DNA of 64,000 nt from Venturia oleaginea (Eukaryota; Ascomycota; Dothideomycetes; Venturiales; Venturiaceae). Under the pieces are notes generated by a model. The model saw only the letters and a program-made list of their open reading frames with translations. It made no database searches and had not been told where the DNA came from. The position numbers and the translations under genes are program-made. Where the stretch lies: NCBI GenBank assembly GCA_013176395.1, contig JABMLP010000017.1, positions 620,001-684,000 on the forward strand, written 5' to 3'. Every line of letters starts with the position of its first letter. Position 1 is the first letter of the stretch. Positions 1 to 15,648 of this stretch are shown in pieces.

Positions 1-90
1 TGGCGAAGCTAGAGCACAGGTTAATTCATCTGTGACATTGTCGCTTCGTTCAATCGTGACTGCATAACTTCGTCTATCACCATGCTTTAA

Positions 91-3890
<3,800 letters not shown>

Positions 3891-4503
3891 AGCGAGAGTT
3901 GTGAGCAGGTGGTTTAGGTGGACGTTGTGTGAGCTGAGGTGGCGGTAAAGGAAAGACGGAGAGGGCGGAGGGGGAGGGCTCAGCGAGTTTGGGTTTGTAT
4001 GTCTGGTGGTGGCAGTTGCGTAGTACGAGTTCTTGGTGATGGTGAACCTAATGGCAGAGCAGTGATGACGAGTTTTTGTGAGAAATGGCTAGGACGTGGG
4101 AGAGCTGCACACAACAACGCCCAGGGAAAGTGTGGGATATCGATAAAGGCGTTGTCGTCTAGCAGAATACAGAGTGCAGAAGGTGGTCATTGGGAGAATA
4201 GCGATTGTATTACACTGGAGAGCACCGTCTGCACACGCACTCTGCAAGGCACCACTTCATGTCACTGCACCAGGATATTCTCCACGCCACCACCACCAGT
4301 ACACTTTCTAGCTAAGCTCCGTGGCTCCCTCCTCCTGGTCACACACATCTCCATTGCCTGTACAGTGCCCACTGTTATGCTCGTGATTCTTCCATTGCCC
4401 AAGCACTGCTCTGGCCTGCATGTGCATGCGCCTTGATCCCGCAATTGTCCAGCCAGTGCTCCTTATGCCCCGCGCATAGCTTGCTTTTGTTAGCTATGCG
4501 TAG
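3891..4503. other. Intergenic region between divergent genes
   Basis: About 610 bp between the starts of the deubiquitinase (-) and the kinase (+). It presumably holds both promoters. The open frame at 3939-4436 has no recognisable domain and odd composition, so I do not call it a gene. I see no RNA gene here. Confidence 0.5.
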
Positions 4504-6092
4504 ATGCAGATACCATTCCGAACAACTGTGATCATGGCATTGAGGCCTACCGTACGTCAGCTGCTGAGTCTTCCTCCTGGCCTGAGACTATTGAGCTCCG
4601 AGAGCTATATTGGTCCTGCGCAAATACCATGGCGTCCAACTGTCGCCCTCGATGAGTATGGATGGCCTTTGGGAGCTCAGATTTACGTAGCTAACTTGGG
4701 CCGTCTGCCAGATGGGTGCAGAAGGAGGCTCGGCCTGTCTCCCTGCGCCAGTTGACTTATTATGGGAGGACCTTGACCGAGTCTAGGCTCATCACCAGTG
4801 CGAATTATGTGCGCACGGAGTTGCCCATCAGGTACGAGCTTGGTCGAGAATTCGCAGAGTGAGGACAGAAGCTAATGGCTATCGTATAGGCTTTCCCACC
4901 GCTTGAGAGAGATGCAAAGGCTCCCCTACGCCGTCCTACAAAACCAACATCTTCTCCATGTTTACCATCTATATTACAAGGCCTTCGACAGCTTTCGAAA
5001 GGTCCAAGAAGTGAGGACACTTGAAGATAATGACAAGTTTTGCAAGATTGTAAAAGACACCCTCAAAGACCACCTCACTGTCATACCGCGACTGGCTATG
5101 GGTGTGCTTGAAGTGCAAGGTCGCATGCAAGCCGAGGCTACGGACAAGTTCATGGACACCATGTTACGATCGGTAGGTGCCCCTTTTTGAGTTCCCATAG
5201 CCTCTAATATTGCCATTCTGTTCATCTACTCGTTCCTTCCTGTCACGCCAAATTGCTGACCTTTATAAAGCGGATTTCACGTCGCGTCATTGCAGAACAG
5301 CATCTATCATTGACAGAGACATTCCACGAGCCATGGCATTTTCCAGACGCCAATCATTCCCAGCACGATCCAAATCAGGAAGAAGTGGGCGAAGTCTTGC
5401 TGCGATGCAACGCCAAAGAGATAGTGGAACGATGCGCCGAGGTCACTCGAAGACTGATGCTGGAGCAGCATGGCCCATCGTGTAATGTGCCCGAGGTCAA
5501 GATCGAAGGACATTCCGAAGCTACATTTCCCTACATTTTGAGCCATGTGGAATACATGATCGGAGAGCTGCTCCGAAATTCGATGCAGGCGATGCTGGAG
5601 CAACCGGAATACTAAGATACTAAACCGCCTCCGATAGAGGTCTTGATCTGCGAAACAGGTCAGCAAGTGCTTTTCCGTATCTGCGATAGAGGTGGTGGCA
5701 TTCCGAAAGAAATTTTGCCACATCTTTGGAGCTTCAGCAAAGGACCCAGGAAGAATCTAAGGTTACAAAATCTGAACCGTGTGCCCAAATTGGCAGCGAC
5801 GATGCAGGAGGTGCAGGCTGATCACAGTGATGCTGGGGAGCATTTCTCTTCACCGGCCGCTCACCTACCAGATCACGGCCCGGACAATTCTTTGAGCTCG
5901 CTCACGAGCCGACCACCAAATTTGCGACTTGGTATCGGTTTACCCATGAGTCGCATCTATGCTGGGTACTGGGCAGGAAGCTTGGAGATCCACAGCCTGG
6001 AAGGTTATGGTGTTGATGCTTTTCTGCAAATTTCAAAGCTGGGCAACAAGAATGAACAATTGACTACAAGGGCAAATATGGATTCTGTTTGA
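4504..6092 (+). CDS. Mitochondrial protein kinase, PDK/BCKDK family, with an in-frame stop
   Basis: GHKL-type kinase that phosphorylates the E1 subunit of a mitochondrial 2-oxoacid dehydrogenase; the region SLRQLTYYGRTLTESRL and the helical N-terminal domain look closest to branched-chain ketoacid dehydrogenase kinase. Exons 4504-4655, 4712-4831, 4890-5172 and 5271-6092 join in phase (459 codons). The N-box region (ELLRNSMQA) precedes, and the G1 box (DRGGGIP) and G2 box (LGIGLPMSRIYA) follow, a TAA at 5613-5615 (codon 300). The frame is open on both sides of this stop and conserved in sequence, and I found no plausible intron that would remove it. A product ending there would lack most of the ATP-binding site. 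An ancestral CAA would need only one C-to-T change. A second ATG at 4534 is an equally good start. It may be a recent pseudogene, a polymorphism or a sequencing error. Confidence 0.8.
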
Positions 6093-8435
6093 TACCTCAC
6101 TTTGTAAAATCGCTAATCTGGCTTTCAAAGAGCACCATCTGATAAAATTTTGGCAGATTAAGCAGGGAGTGTTTCCAGGAAGCTATAATTATCGATGTTA
6201 GATTTGATGTGGTGCTCTTGGCCAATGAGAGGTTTCCAGACGGACCTATATCGATAAATTCGGCATGAAGGATATGCTGCGATAGTCACAAGCTGTCAAT
6301 GTGGCGATCGTGGGGAATGAGATGATTTCGTAGTGTTCTCGAATCCAAGAATGGGCGATCTTCCATTCTCATGAAGCTAGCAATCTTGCTGATTTCAACT
6401 GACTTGTAATTCGTTTTGGCGTGTTGTAAGCGAACTGACAAATGAGCTGGAGCACCAGTCCTAAGAACGGTATGTCGCTGAGTAACAAGTAAGTTGATCT
6501 CTCCTAGCAATGGTCGATGTGTCACTGACTGGGGTTTTTGCAACTCAAGAAATGGATTCTGGCAATAGAACTTCGAAATTTGCCAGTACCTTGCATTTAA
6601 AGTGGCGCCCTGAATTGAGATTATCGATGAATGGTCGAGAATTAATGCATTCTATTACGTCTTCCAAAATTCATCACTGCGAGAGCCTTTGATGTAAACG
6701 AAGCCGTTGAGGAAGAGAAAGAAACGAGAATCCATGTCGCTCAAATCCTCGGACTTGCAATATCAGAATTGCCAGAAATTTAGCGACATCGATCTCAGGC
6801 TGAAGGTCTCGGTCCTCCGGATGTGACTTGGGTTGATACAAGGGCTCAAAGGTTTCATCGTGCATCCTTCGGAGAAAAGAAAGGGGATGCTCTGTTCATC
6901 AAGTCTCGAGAAACTGGTGTCGTGACTGGTTGAATATTAGCAGGCCGGGTCATAGAACTGGCAACAACACAGTGTGATAAGCAGGTCCCAGAATCAAGTT
7001 ACCAGGAATCTATCAATATTGACTTTCCATTGAGGGACTTTACAAAAAGAGCAATCGTCGATGGTCAGCCAACGAAGTCGAGATTAGTAAGGCTACATTT
7101 CTAGCAATCTTAAGAGTTATTCTTCCAGGAACTAGCGATATCAATATCGAACTGACTTCGAAAGGATTGAACATTTGGTGTTTGAGAACGGATGGATTTG
7201 GCACAGTGGACTGGCCAAACGCGCTGTGCTGGCAAGATTCCTCGAGCCATGCGAGTCTCGTGTATGCGCGGACTCAACAAGGCAGCCCGCCTTTGTGGGC
7301 GAACGTCGGACTTGAACGAAGCAGCCTCGAAAACCCTACAATCATTGGCAAATATCTTCTGGCTTTAGAACTCCGCGAAGTCAAGATCAATGTTGTCATC
7401 GCCAGCAATCCAGCAGTACTGGTCTCAAGTTTTTGACGATGGTCTCTTTCTGGCTAGTCCTTTGAGGTGATACAGACTGCGAAAAGTTCATGCCGATTGA
7501 AATTGACTCGATCCCAGACGTAAGGAGAGGGAGATGACCTCCAAAAAAATCAGGCATCGCGTATCTTTGGGTGATTCAGCCAGCACTGAATCGATATCGC
7601 CAAATTTCTGGTTATTTCGCTAGCATACTTTGCCAGAAATTTAGCGATGTGGACAATGACTTGCGAACGATGAAATCTTTTCGGGTGTTCTTTTGATGGA
7701 CGTGGTGCAAAAGACGAAAGGCTCAACTTCTATTCAGCTCGACGTCATGACGTGAAAGGAGAGAGAAAAACGTAGGCATGCAAGCCATCAGCGGTAGACC
7801 CAAAGCAGGCAAGTATAAGACGATGGCGGTTTTCCGTCTCTGCGGCGCCCGACGAAGCACGTTTCCTTTCATGTTTCCGCCAATTTGAGAAAGATATCAA
7901 TAGATTCTGGCAAATCAGTTCTGCGATGTCGCTTGAAGTTTAGAGATATTGATCTCGAGTTGCGCATGATAAATTCTTTTTGGCTATCCCTTCAAGAGAT
8001 GGGATGTCGGGGTTGCGAGAAGCCCATACCGATAGAACTGGAATCTGCTGAAGGAAGAGCGACTCAGAGGAGGGGAAACATGGCAATTCACGCGAGGAAG
8101 CCGCGATTCTATCTACGATGTTGAACGATCTACTACTCACGACTCATGCATCGTTATGAAGTCGCCAACTTGGGGTCGATATCGATGAAGTTCTGGCAAA
8201 ATGACCCGTCAAGGTCGCCAGAAATTCAGCAATATCGATCTCGAGTTGAGAAGAATAAAATCTTTCTAGCTATTCGTTCGAGAGAGGTGGTGATACATCT
8301 CTGTTCCTGCCAAACTTACACCTCCTGCCTGTTTTTCCTTGTGGGAGACTCACTTCCACCAAACAACAACTAACGGTTCCGCTACAATCTCGTCACTTTC
8401 ACGTCAAATAGCCGCTTTTTTACACAAAAATCACC
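6093..8435. repeat. Gene-poor tract with diverged copies of a short repeat
   Basis: No convincing gene in 2.3 kb. Variants of one motif recur: GCCAGAAATTTAGCGATATC followed by GATCTCGAGTTG-like sequence, seen near 6777, 7632 and 8218, with a related stretch near 7930. Each is often preceded by a TCTGGCAA segment (6559, 7905, 8190). Flanks resembling TAAATTCTTTTTGGCTATCC follow two of them (7970, 8260). The copies share only 60-110 nt and differ at many sites. This looks like the decayed remains of an amplified element; the type is unknown. Confidence 0.55.
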
Positions 8436-9810
8436 ATGCCCATGCATTTGAGCGTCTACAATGAGTCGGACCCACTGTGGCGTGGTTTTCAGGATGTCTA
8501 CATCCCAAAACAGCAGCGATTTAAGCCTCAAGGACCCTGCGGAATGGAATACATTGAGAACATTGATGTTGTCACCACCTGGAAAAGTCTACCTTCCTCA
8601 GAGACTGCTAAAGAGCTCCTATTTTGGGAAAATGCATTCCAGAATGCCGTTGGAAGCACTGTGGAGGCGTGGCTGGTTAACAAAATGAAGAGCAAGGGAA
8701 TTGAATTGGTTTTTGACGGAAAAAGTGAGTTTTCTGGCTCATGCGCAGCTTTGCGAGGCTGAGAAAAGAATCTGTTCTAATAACTAAATTACAGGCACTC
8801 TTCCACGACGGGAGCTCGACTATATGCTCTCATATATGTCAGATTGGAGCGATAGAACAGTCTCATGCAAGCTACAGCGCTTGGTGGATGAGATGCTCCT
8901 TGAATACGAGTGCTCTGGGCAGGTATATCCATGGCTAGGGAACCTCGAAGCAGAGGATGTCCGTATTGCTCTGGAGAACTTCATATACACCCATACCTGC
9001 TTTCGCCATTCAACGAGCACAAGATGTATGGAAGTTTCCTTCGCAAGCGAAGTGGTAAACGGCCATCTCCAGGTTTTTGCTACGATCAAGGCAAGGCCTC
9101 ATATTCTCCGGATAGATCACTCCATATCCCCTGCTGGTATCGCTTTCGATCAGGCAATTGTGGATCCCGCTGCTCCTCTATATCCTGAGGATTTCGAAGT
9201 CACCCGTGATTCCTACTACCAAGATCTCTACCACTGCTCCATTCTCACGCATTTCCCCTGTGGAGTTGTGTTTGAAAGGCTATTCCGCTTCATTGCATAC
9301 CTGTTCCCTGCTCGAGACACCCCAGAACACATCCCAGACTGGCTTGTAGAGGGAAGAAGAACAGCAGAGGAGCTGAAGGAGGACCTGCGCCGCGTGGAGG
9401 GCCTCCCAATCAAGCTCAGAGAGGTCTCAATCAACAGCACTCGGGTCCAAGGTGCAGCAAATGAGCCAAAGGATCCTCATACCTATGAAGATGACATCTT
9501 TGTAGGCAAATCTACTACAAATACTGATGTTTTTGATGAGATCAGTGGTCAAAAACGAGGTCATACCGCCACGAATGACGCAGAAAGGTCGATCCTTGAC
9601 GAATATATGGTCAATATTGCACAAACTGAGGAGCACGACGACGAAGACATGTCTTTCGTGGGTCCAAATTCACTAGAGATTATTGCCGGCCGGATGAAGG
9701 AACTAGAGGGGGAATATGCGAGGCTCGAACTTCAATTGAAAGTTTCTTTGGAACCCGCAACGTTGGGATCGAGGAGGATTTCATCTTATGGAAGCTTTTC
9801 CATTGATTAG
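8436..9810 (+). CDS. Hypothetical two-exon protein
   Basis: Exons 8436-8724 and 8795-9810 join in phase (A|GC gives Ser) through a GTGAGT...TTACAG intron with a CTAA branch region, giving 434 aa. I do not recognise a family. The N-terminal 280 residues look globular and rich in Trp, Tyr and Cys, with no signal peptide or membrane segment. The C-terminal third is acidic and low in complexity (EEHDDEDMSF) and ends in a short predicted coiled coil (about RMKELEGEYARLELQLK) before a Ser-rich tail. Long open exons, a clean intron and normal codon use support a real gene. Its neighbours are a repeat tract and transposon debris, so it may be lineage-specific. Confidence 0.7.
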
Positions 9811-10625
9811 GTTATTGGGAATTGGGTATCGCTTTTGGAGCATGGTTGTACTTGTAGCATTGGATTGATGGATTCATGGAATGGGAATACATATGGTTCT
9901 TCAACTCTCTCTTTTGGTTATAAAACTGCTAGTGAAGATTGATATTGATATTTTTTGCGGGAGATGAGCGTTCGAAATTGCTAGGGGTTTATTAATATCG
10001 AGATCGATCTCGTTGTGGTAACGTACATCGTATATCGAGTTATCATGTATAGTATGAGCGTGAGCAGTTTCGGTCGCGATTCCATATCCACAGCTTACTC
10101 TTTATGAGTCTGCTCTATCTATATCTAAGTAAGTCCCAATCGATTCGTATACCCACATATCTCGACTCTTCTGATATTTTTTCAACAGCGATGTCCTTCA
10201 TCCGCGTCTTCTTCTCCGAATTCCAGTACCACCCCCAAAAAGATCGACTTCTATATCCAACGATACTGTATCTCTATATTTCCCGGTCTCTCCATTGCTA
10301 GTAGTTAATTACTGTCTCTAGGTTATGTGTAGTGTTAGCGGTTTACTAGTATATCGCTATTCTATACCTACTTCTTCGTATCTAGTATTCTCCCTTGCTC
10401 CTGTCTTTTGTATACCCGATCTCCAATTGACGAATGCTAATAGCGGATCGAAACCGATGGATTTCTGGTAATCTCGACAATCGTTTTGCTTGAGATTTAT
10501 CGATACATATCTAGACTCAATTTCTCTATTTCTCAGATCGAATAATCAATTAGAATGGAGGTACGGGTTATGACTTCTCATCTCTGGCTATAGTGCTTGA
10601 ATTGAGGCTGAATTGAGGCTGAATC
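9811..10625. other. Intergenic region, no gene seen
   Basis: About 800 bp of fairly AT-rich sequence between the hypothetical gene and the first Copia element. The only structure noticed is two tandem copies of an 11-bp unit (GAATTGAGGCT) at about 10600-10622, directly before the LTR. Confidence 0.5.
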
Positions 10626-10741
10626 TGTTGGGAAGCACAAACTCACTGACTACACGAATACGAGCTTCAGAAGATAATGAATTGCATGACTTCAAAAGCT
10701 AGGAATCTACAGCATAGTTAAGTCATTTGAGTACCCTCAAT
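10626..10741 (-). repeat. 3' LTR portion of the minus-strand Copia element
   Basis: Matches 14241-14357 with few differences and begins TGTTGGGAAG. The LTR probably continues toward 11040; the end is undetermined. Confidence 0.75.
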
Positions 10742-11343
10742 TCATGCGTTGATGCATGAACTTTGATGCATCAAGTAAACATCAGAAACGGGGTCTTGAA
10801 ACGATCCTGAAACCGAACACACCCTCTCAGAATCATATCATGATTCTGACATACAAAATGAGTGATATGGTGACATAAGAAAGTTGTGATGCAAGTGCCT
10901 TTGGAGTAAAAAAATGCTAAGGTTACAAACATGACTAAATGAGTGATTCTGAGAGATAGAGACGATAAAAATGACAGATTTTTTGCTCAATGCGGTTAAC
11001 GCAATGACTTGAGCTCCATGATGAGGGTACCTAAGTCAATATCAATGTACTTAAGGCTCCTGATGGCTCAATTTGGAGCGCCAATATGACGCCCTCCAGG
11101 TCCATCATTCCAAGTAGATGAATGAAATGGCCATGGCCCTGAACGGTGAGGATTTTCGTCATTCCGTCGGCCACCATGAGGTTTGTAGGGACCCAAATGA
11201 TGGTGATGAGGCCGCCCTGGACCTGCTGACGTAAGTAACATTGGTGTATGTCGACATGTCGAAGTTTAGTGGTGAGTTTAGGCGATTCGGCGGTCAGTAA
11301 TCTGATGGTTTGTCGATTATCGCAATGTATGACTGGCTTCTCG

Positions 11344-14023
11344 TCAAGGATTACAGCCTATAGCTTCAAAAAACCTATTCCACCACAGCATTTCTCGTGC
11401 GGCCACTGAAAGAGAGAGTAACTCGGCTTCTGTAGATGACGTGGTGACGGTTTTCTGTTTTTTAGCTGACCAATCCACAAGACCACCAAATAGAGAGACT
11501 GTATAGCCATCTGACGAGTGGCGAGTGGACAACGCGTTTCTGGCTTGGAATCCATATATGATAGATATTCGTAGAGTCGAAGCCGACGTAATAGCCAATT
11601 ACAGCACGCGGAGCCATCTTTTGTCCTTTGGGCACGTCTTTGATGAGTGAATAGGCTTTGCAACCGAATGGTAGTAAGTGGCGAACGTCAGGAAGATAGC
11701 CAAAAACAGCCTCGAAAGGAGTTCGCCAATCCAATGACGCATTTGGTGTCAGATTGAGCAGAACTACAGCGTGCGGCATCGCCTGGGGCCATAGAACCTT
11801 TGGTAAATTGGCGGCCTCAATGAGGGCTCTGGCCATTGACGTAATTGTCCTACCAGCACGCTCAATTGGGCCATTTTGTGCTTGAGTTCGAGGGGCTGAG
11901 GGCTCACGAATAACACCCTCCGAACGTAACGTGTCTTCGAATTTGTCTTCATTGAATGCATCAGTTTTTCAGTACCGAATGCGAAAGCCCCAGTTTTTTG
12001 TGATAATATTTGAATGTTCATTCCAAATTTCACGAATGTGGTAGGCTCGTGAATGAGTGGCCAATAGGTGGTACTTTGTAACAGTACAGACCGTATGACT
12101 GGCGTAGAGATCGTTGTTGTAGCCTTCACCCTCCTCTGACATAACGATCATATCGAAAGATACACGTTCAAAAGGCTGTGTTGCCACCACCGATTTTTCG
12201 GTACGGCGAGAGACTTGAGAAGCCATCTTTGATAGTGCACAGGGTTCACATTGCACAATGGCCGTAGGCTCATTATGGTTAGTGATTGACAGCCCTGTGG
12301 TGGCTCGTTCGAGATGTTCGATTACCTTTGATGATGTATGTCCGAAAATGTGGTGTGCTGTTTTTCCATCAATAGCTAATGGTGGTCGAGGGCGAGCTGA
12401 AATATGTGTTCTTGGCACTTTTCTGGTGATAAAAGAGCCAGATTGTGATACCTTAGCTCCAAGTTGACCAACTCGAGCTGGTGGCTGAATGATGACATCG
12501 AGATCTGAGTTTCTGGCTATCACCCACATAGGTCCATCACGCTCAAAATTGATAATGACGTGGCCAGATTTTGAGACCGTATTGTGCGTGAAGTCCACCG
12601 TGTATCCTTTGTCAATGAGCTTCGAAAGGCTGACCACATTGGTGCAATAGTCTGGGCTGAATAAGACGTTTGTGAACGATATGTGACCATGACCACGTGG
12701 CGAATTGACCGCTAGCCTCACTGAACCATGTCCCTCAACTTTAGTGGAACCAGTACCAGACGTAATAGCTTCTCTGGGTGATGCAGGGCTTTCGTGAATG
12801 AAGATTGACTCATTATTGGTGATGTGGTCTGATGAGCCACTGTCAATGAACCAGCAATCTCCGTAGCGATTGAGAGCCCTTATAGAGAGAGAGAGGTGAC
12901 TCGTGAACGCTGCAATTTCGCCAGATTTTGGCTGTTCAGGAAGCTTATCAATGACATCTTTGTAACGTGTCAAATTTCGCTTCATGGCCTCACTACCTGT
13001 GTGCAGGGCATCTCGAAACTTCTGTGTAATCTCTGAGTTTGGCTTCCATCCTGATGGCCTCAATTTGGGTACCAAATAAGGACAATCCTTGAAAAAATGA
13101 GTGTCACCGTCGACACAAATGAGAGGCTTCCTTTTTGGGACCGAGTCAGATTGTGCAGGACCAGATTTCGATGAAGCTGTCTGATTTGAAGCTGAATTTG
13201 GCGCTGTGTTTACTGTAGAAGTGGTGGGAGGCTCGCCATTGAGGGTATGGTCAGAGACGAATGCATAAGCCCCTGGTCGATGTGTTGCTGTACGTGTCCG
13301 GTGGTAGGCATTGAACTCTTCTACCAATTTCGTCATTGTGGTGGGTTTCTCGTCGTTGACGAGGGCCTTCGTAATGAGTACATTCTGGTTGCGAGCCCAG
13401 TCGGTATCAACCTTGTCTATTGCCTCTAAAAAGGCGTACAGAGGAAGGTCTCCGTCGACATCAGGAAGCTTCACTTTCTGTGCATCACGAAGGGCTTTGT
13501 CCCATTGAAGAAGCCATTTGTCAATATTTGAGGCTTTGAGGCCGCCCAAAACTGATAGCCATTGCTTCCTTATGGCCAACTTTCTAGCTCTTTCTGTAGG
13601 GGCTATTGCTGACTTCAAAGCGATCAACATGGCCCTAGCCGTTGTACAGTCATCAATGAGGCTGTTGTAGCTTCTAGATACCGTAGTAGGAATTTCTTCG
13701 GTGGCGTCAGAAAGTAGCAACGTGAGGGTTCGGAAGGTGGTCATTTGGTGACTGTATTGCGAGTTCAGAATCGTCAGAACTGACCGTTCATCGCTAGTCA
13801 AGTTGTTGATTGCAGCATCAGTTCTAGTTGAGGCATGAGCTGCTGTTGGAAGGATAGGTTCTGTAGGACCTGAGGATTCATCCGGTGTCTCGTCATTCAT
13901 GTACTTCCAGATCCCGATGCGTTTGGCCCTTGACTTGTGACGGGTATACCAGTCCTCCCGGTCATTTGAAGAGTTGAGGATGATGTCCGTAACCTTTACT
14001 TGTCGTGTAGATGATGCTGCCAT
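11344..14023 (-). pseudogene. Copia gag-pol remnant
   Basis: The reading frame starts at 14023 and stays open to 11969. It contains a Gag region, a degenerate zinc-knuckle (CVDGDTHFFKDC), an aspartic protease with DSGSSDH (near 12840), and the HHCC zinc finger of integrase (HHIFGHTS...CEPCALSK, near 12220-12350). The integrase core then continues in other frames (12129-11764, 11836-11600). The last fragment (11598-11344) is the C-terminal RNase H (VDWSAKKQKTVTTSSTEAEL). Frameshifts and the missing RT make it a pseudogene. Normal order in active Copia is gag-PR-IN-RT-RH. Confidence 0.88.
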
Positions 14024-14229
14024 GGCCTTTGGTGGCTCGAATGGCTTCAGAATGATAGAATGGTCGTTTCGTGTGTCCGCGGATGTGTTACTGAATTGCG
14101 GGCAGAATGGTCGAAATATTACCGAATCTGGTTTAGCGCTTGATCACTAAGGTGAAATCACACGGCGGTGAACCCAAAACAGTTTAGCGTCTAGTGAGTA
14201 ATCGGTGTGTGAACGAAATGTGCAAGGCC

Positions 14230-14240
14230 GGGCTCATAAC
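14230..14240 (-). other. Primer-binding site of the Copia element (initiator-Met half-tRNA type)
   Basis: Directly inside the 5' LTR boundary at 14241 the plus strand reads GGGCTCATAAC. This equals the anticodon stem-loop of eukaryotic initiator tRNA-Met, so the element strand is complementary to it. Priming from a cleaved half of tRNA-iMet is known for Ty5 and Drosophila copia. Assignment here is by sequence match only. Confidence 0.6.
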
Positions 14241-14357
14241 TGTTGGGAAGCTACAAACGCACGAACTACACGAATACGAGCTTTAAAAGATAATGAATTG
14301 CATGACTTCAAAAGCTAGGAATTTACAGCATAGTTAAGTCATTTGAGTACCCTCAAT
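14241..14357 (-). repeat. Truncated 5' LTR of the minus-strand Copia element
   Basis: Begins TGTTGGGAAGC and matches 10626-10741. Homology ends exactly at CCCTCAAT, where the inverted Copia fragment starts. Confidence 0.8.
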
Positions 14358-14526
14358 ACCGACGTCACCGGCCCAGTCAGAGTCAGTGAATCCGACGAGG
14401 TTTTCGAGTTCGCCCTGATAGACGAGTGATGCAGAGAGAGTGCCCTTGAGGTAACGAAAGATATCCTCGACGGGGGCCCAGTGTACTGCGTTCGGGTTGG
14501 CTGCATAGCGACTGACGAGGGAGACT
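14358..14526 (-). repeat. Left arm of a Copia fold-back (inverted copy of 14744-14910)
   Basis: Reverse complement of 14744-14910 with only a few differences; spacer about 217 bp. This arm keeps an open frame (GFTDSDWAGDV) that is broken in the right arm. Confidence 0.85.
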
Positions 14527-15363
14527 CAATCTCCATCTATCAAACTGCATACATCACGAAGATTCTCGAGGATCACGGCTTCACCGACTGTCCCTCGAAA
14601 CCCATCCCAATCAACCCATCTGCGAAGCCAGAACCTGCGGAGGAAGGTTGCCTTGCGGACCCTTACTTCAAGACCAAATATCAGTCTGCCGTCGGGTCAC
14701 TGATGTATGCAATGCTAGACACACGGCCAGATATCGCCTCTGCAGTCTCCCTTGTCAGTCGCTATGCAGCCAACCCGAACGCAGTACACTGGGCCCCCGT
14801 CGAGGATATCTTTCGTTACCTCAAGGGCACTCTCTCTGCATCACTCGTCTATCAGGGCGAACTCGAAAACCTCGTCTGATTCACTAACTGACTGGGCCGG
14901 TGACGTCGGTACAAGAAGATCAACCTCCGGATACCTTTTCAATATCGGCAGTGCAGCAATTAGCTGGCAATCCAAGAGACAAGCCACGGTATCACTCTCT
15001 ACTTGCGAAGCCGAATACGTTGGCCAGACGAATGCAATGAAAGAAGCCGTCTGGCTGCAGCGATTGCTTCGCGAGATCAACCCTGGATTTGGTCCATCCA
15101 CTGCAGTCATTTACGCCGATAACCAAGGAGCTATTGCCCTCGTAAAGAACCCTCAATCTCACGGCCGAAACAAAGCCATGGACCTCAAAGAACACTGGGT
15201 CCGCGAGAAGGTTACCAATGGTTCAATTATCCTCAAAATATACGTACGCACTGCGAAGATGGTTGCTGACGGCCTCACCAAGGGGCTACCGGAGCCTACT
15301 TTTGAGCTGTTCAGGGCTGCGCTTGGAATCGTAATTGACTCGATACCTTGGCCCTCATTCTGA
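14527..15363 (+). pseudogene. Copia reverse transcriptase C-terminus and RNase H fragment
   Basis: Shows the RT/RNase H connection ([19 protein letters not shown], ending at a stop at 14877-14879) and, in another frame, RNase H ([37 protein letters not shown]) to a stop at 15361-15363. The break between the two parts is a G-to-T stop plus a 2-nt deletion. The inverted copy at 14358-14526 does not carry these lesions. Confidence 0.85.
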
Positions 15364-15520
15364 GTCGATCGGCGACGCTTCCTCATCTGTACGTCGTCTC
15401 AATGCGGTTAGCCTACTGGCGGTCTCTCTCTCTGCCCCTCTGGCACCTCCTCCTCCCTCTGGGATATTTTAGTGTACTCACTTCATTTACACAAATTTAC
15501 TCTGCTTCAAGCAGGAGGGC

Positions 15521-15648
15521 TGTCAAATAAACTCATCTCATTCTATTCTCATTTGTACTAGCTCGAATACGAGTCTCTCAATTGTATAAATATACGGATA
15601 GCCCACACATCAATTCAGACTTCAGTCTGCTTCATCTATCTTTTGACA
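15521..15648 (+). repeat. Short Copia 3' LTR (128 bp)
   Basis: Bounded by perfect inverted ends TGTCAAA...TTTGACA and preceded by a purine-rich tract (AAGCAGGAGGG, a likely polypurine tract). It contains a TATA-like TATAAATATAC. It follows the RNase H fragment as expected of a 3' LTR. Confidence 0.7.

Larger units (their letters stand above)
10626..14357 (-). mobile_element. Ty1/Copia retrotransposon relic (minus strand), internally deleted
   Basis: A Copia element read right to left. Two direct copies of about 116 bp beginning TGTTGGGAAGC (10626-10741 and 14241-14357) mark its LTRs. Between them lie gag, protease, integrase and a piece of RNase H. The integrase fragment (to about 11600) runs almost directly into the RNase H fragment (11344-11598), so essentially the whole reverse transcriptase is missing. 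The right-hand (5') LTR is cut at 14357, where another Copia fragment begins. The full extent of the left LTR past 10741 cannot be fixed because the right copy is truncated. Non-autonomous and dead. Confidence 0.88.
14358..15648 (+). mobile_element. Second Ty1/Copia fragment (plus strand) with 3' LTR and inverted end
   Basis: A different Copia family. Its left 169 bp (14358-14526) is an inverted copy of 14744-14910. From 14527 the plus strand encodes the end of reverse transcriptase and RNase H, then a 3' LTR at 15521-15648. The fragment lacks gag, protease, integrase and most of RT. It directly abuts the truncated LTR of the minus-strand element, so the two relics sit head to head. Confidence 0.83.

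Noticed and set aside
3939..4436. 165-codon frame between the deubiquitinase and kinase genes
   Set aside because: No domain, Ser/Cys/Thr-biased composition, and position in a divergent promoter region.
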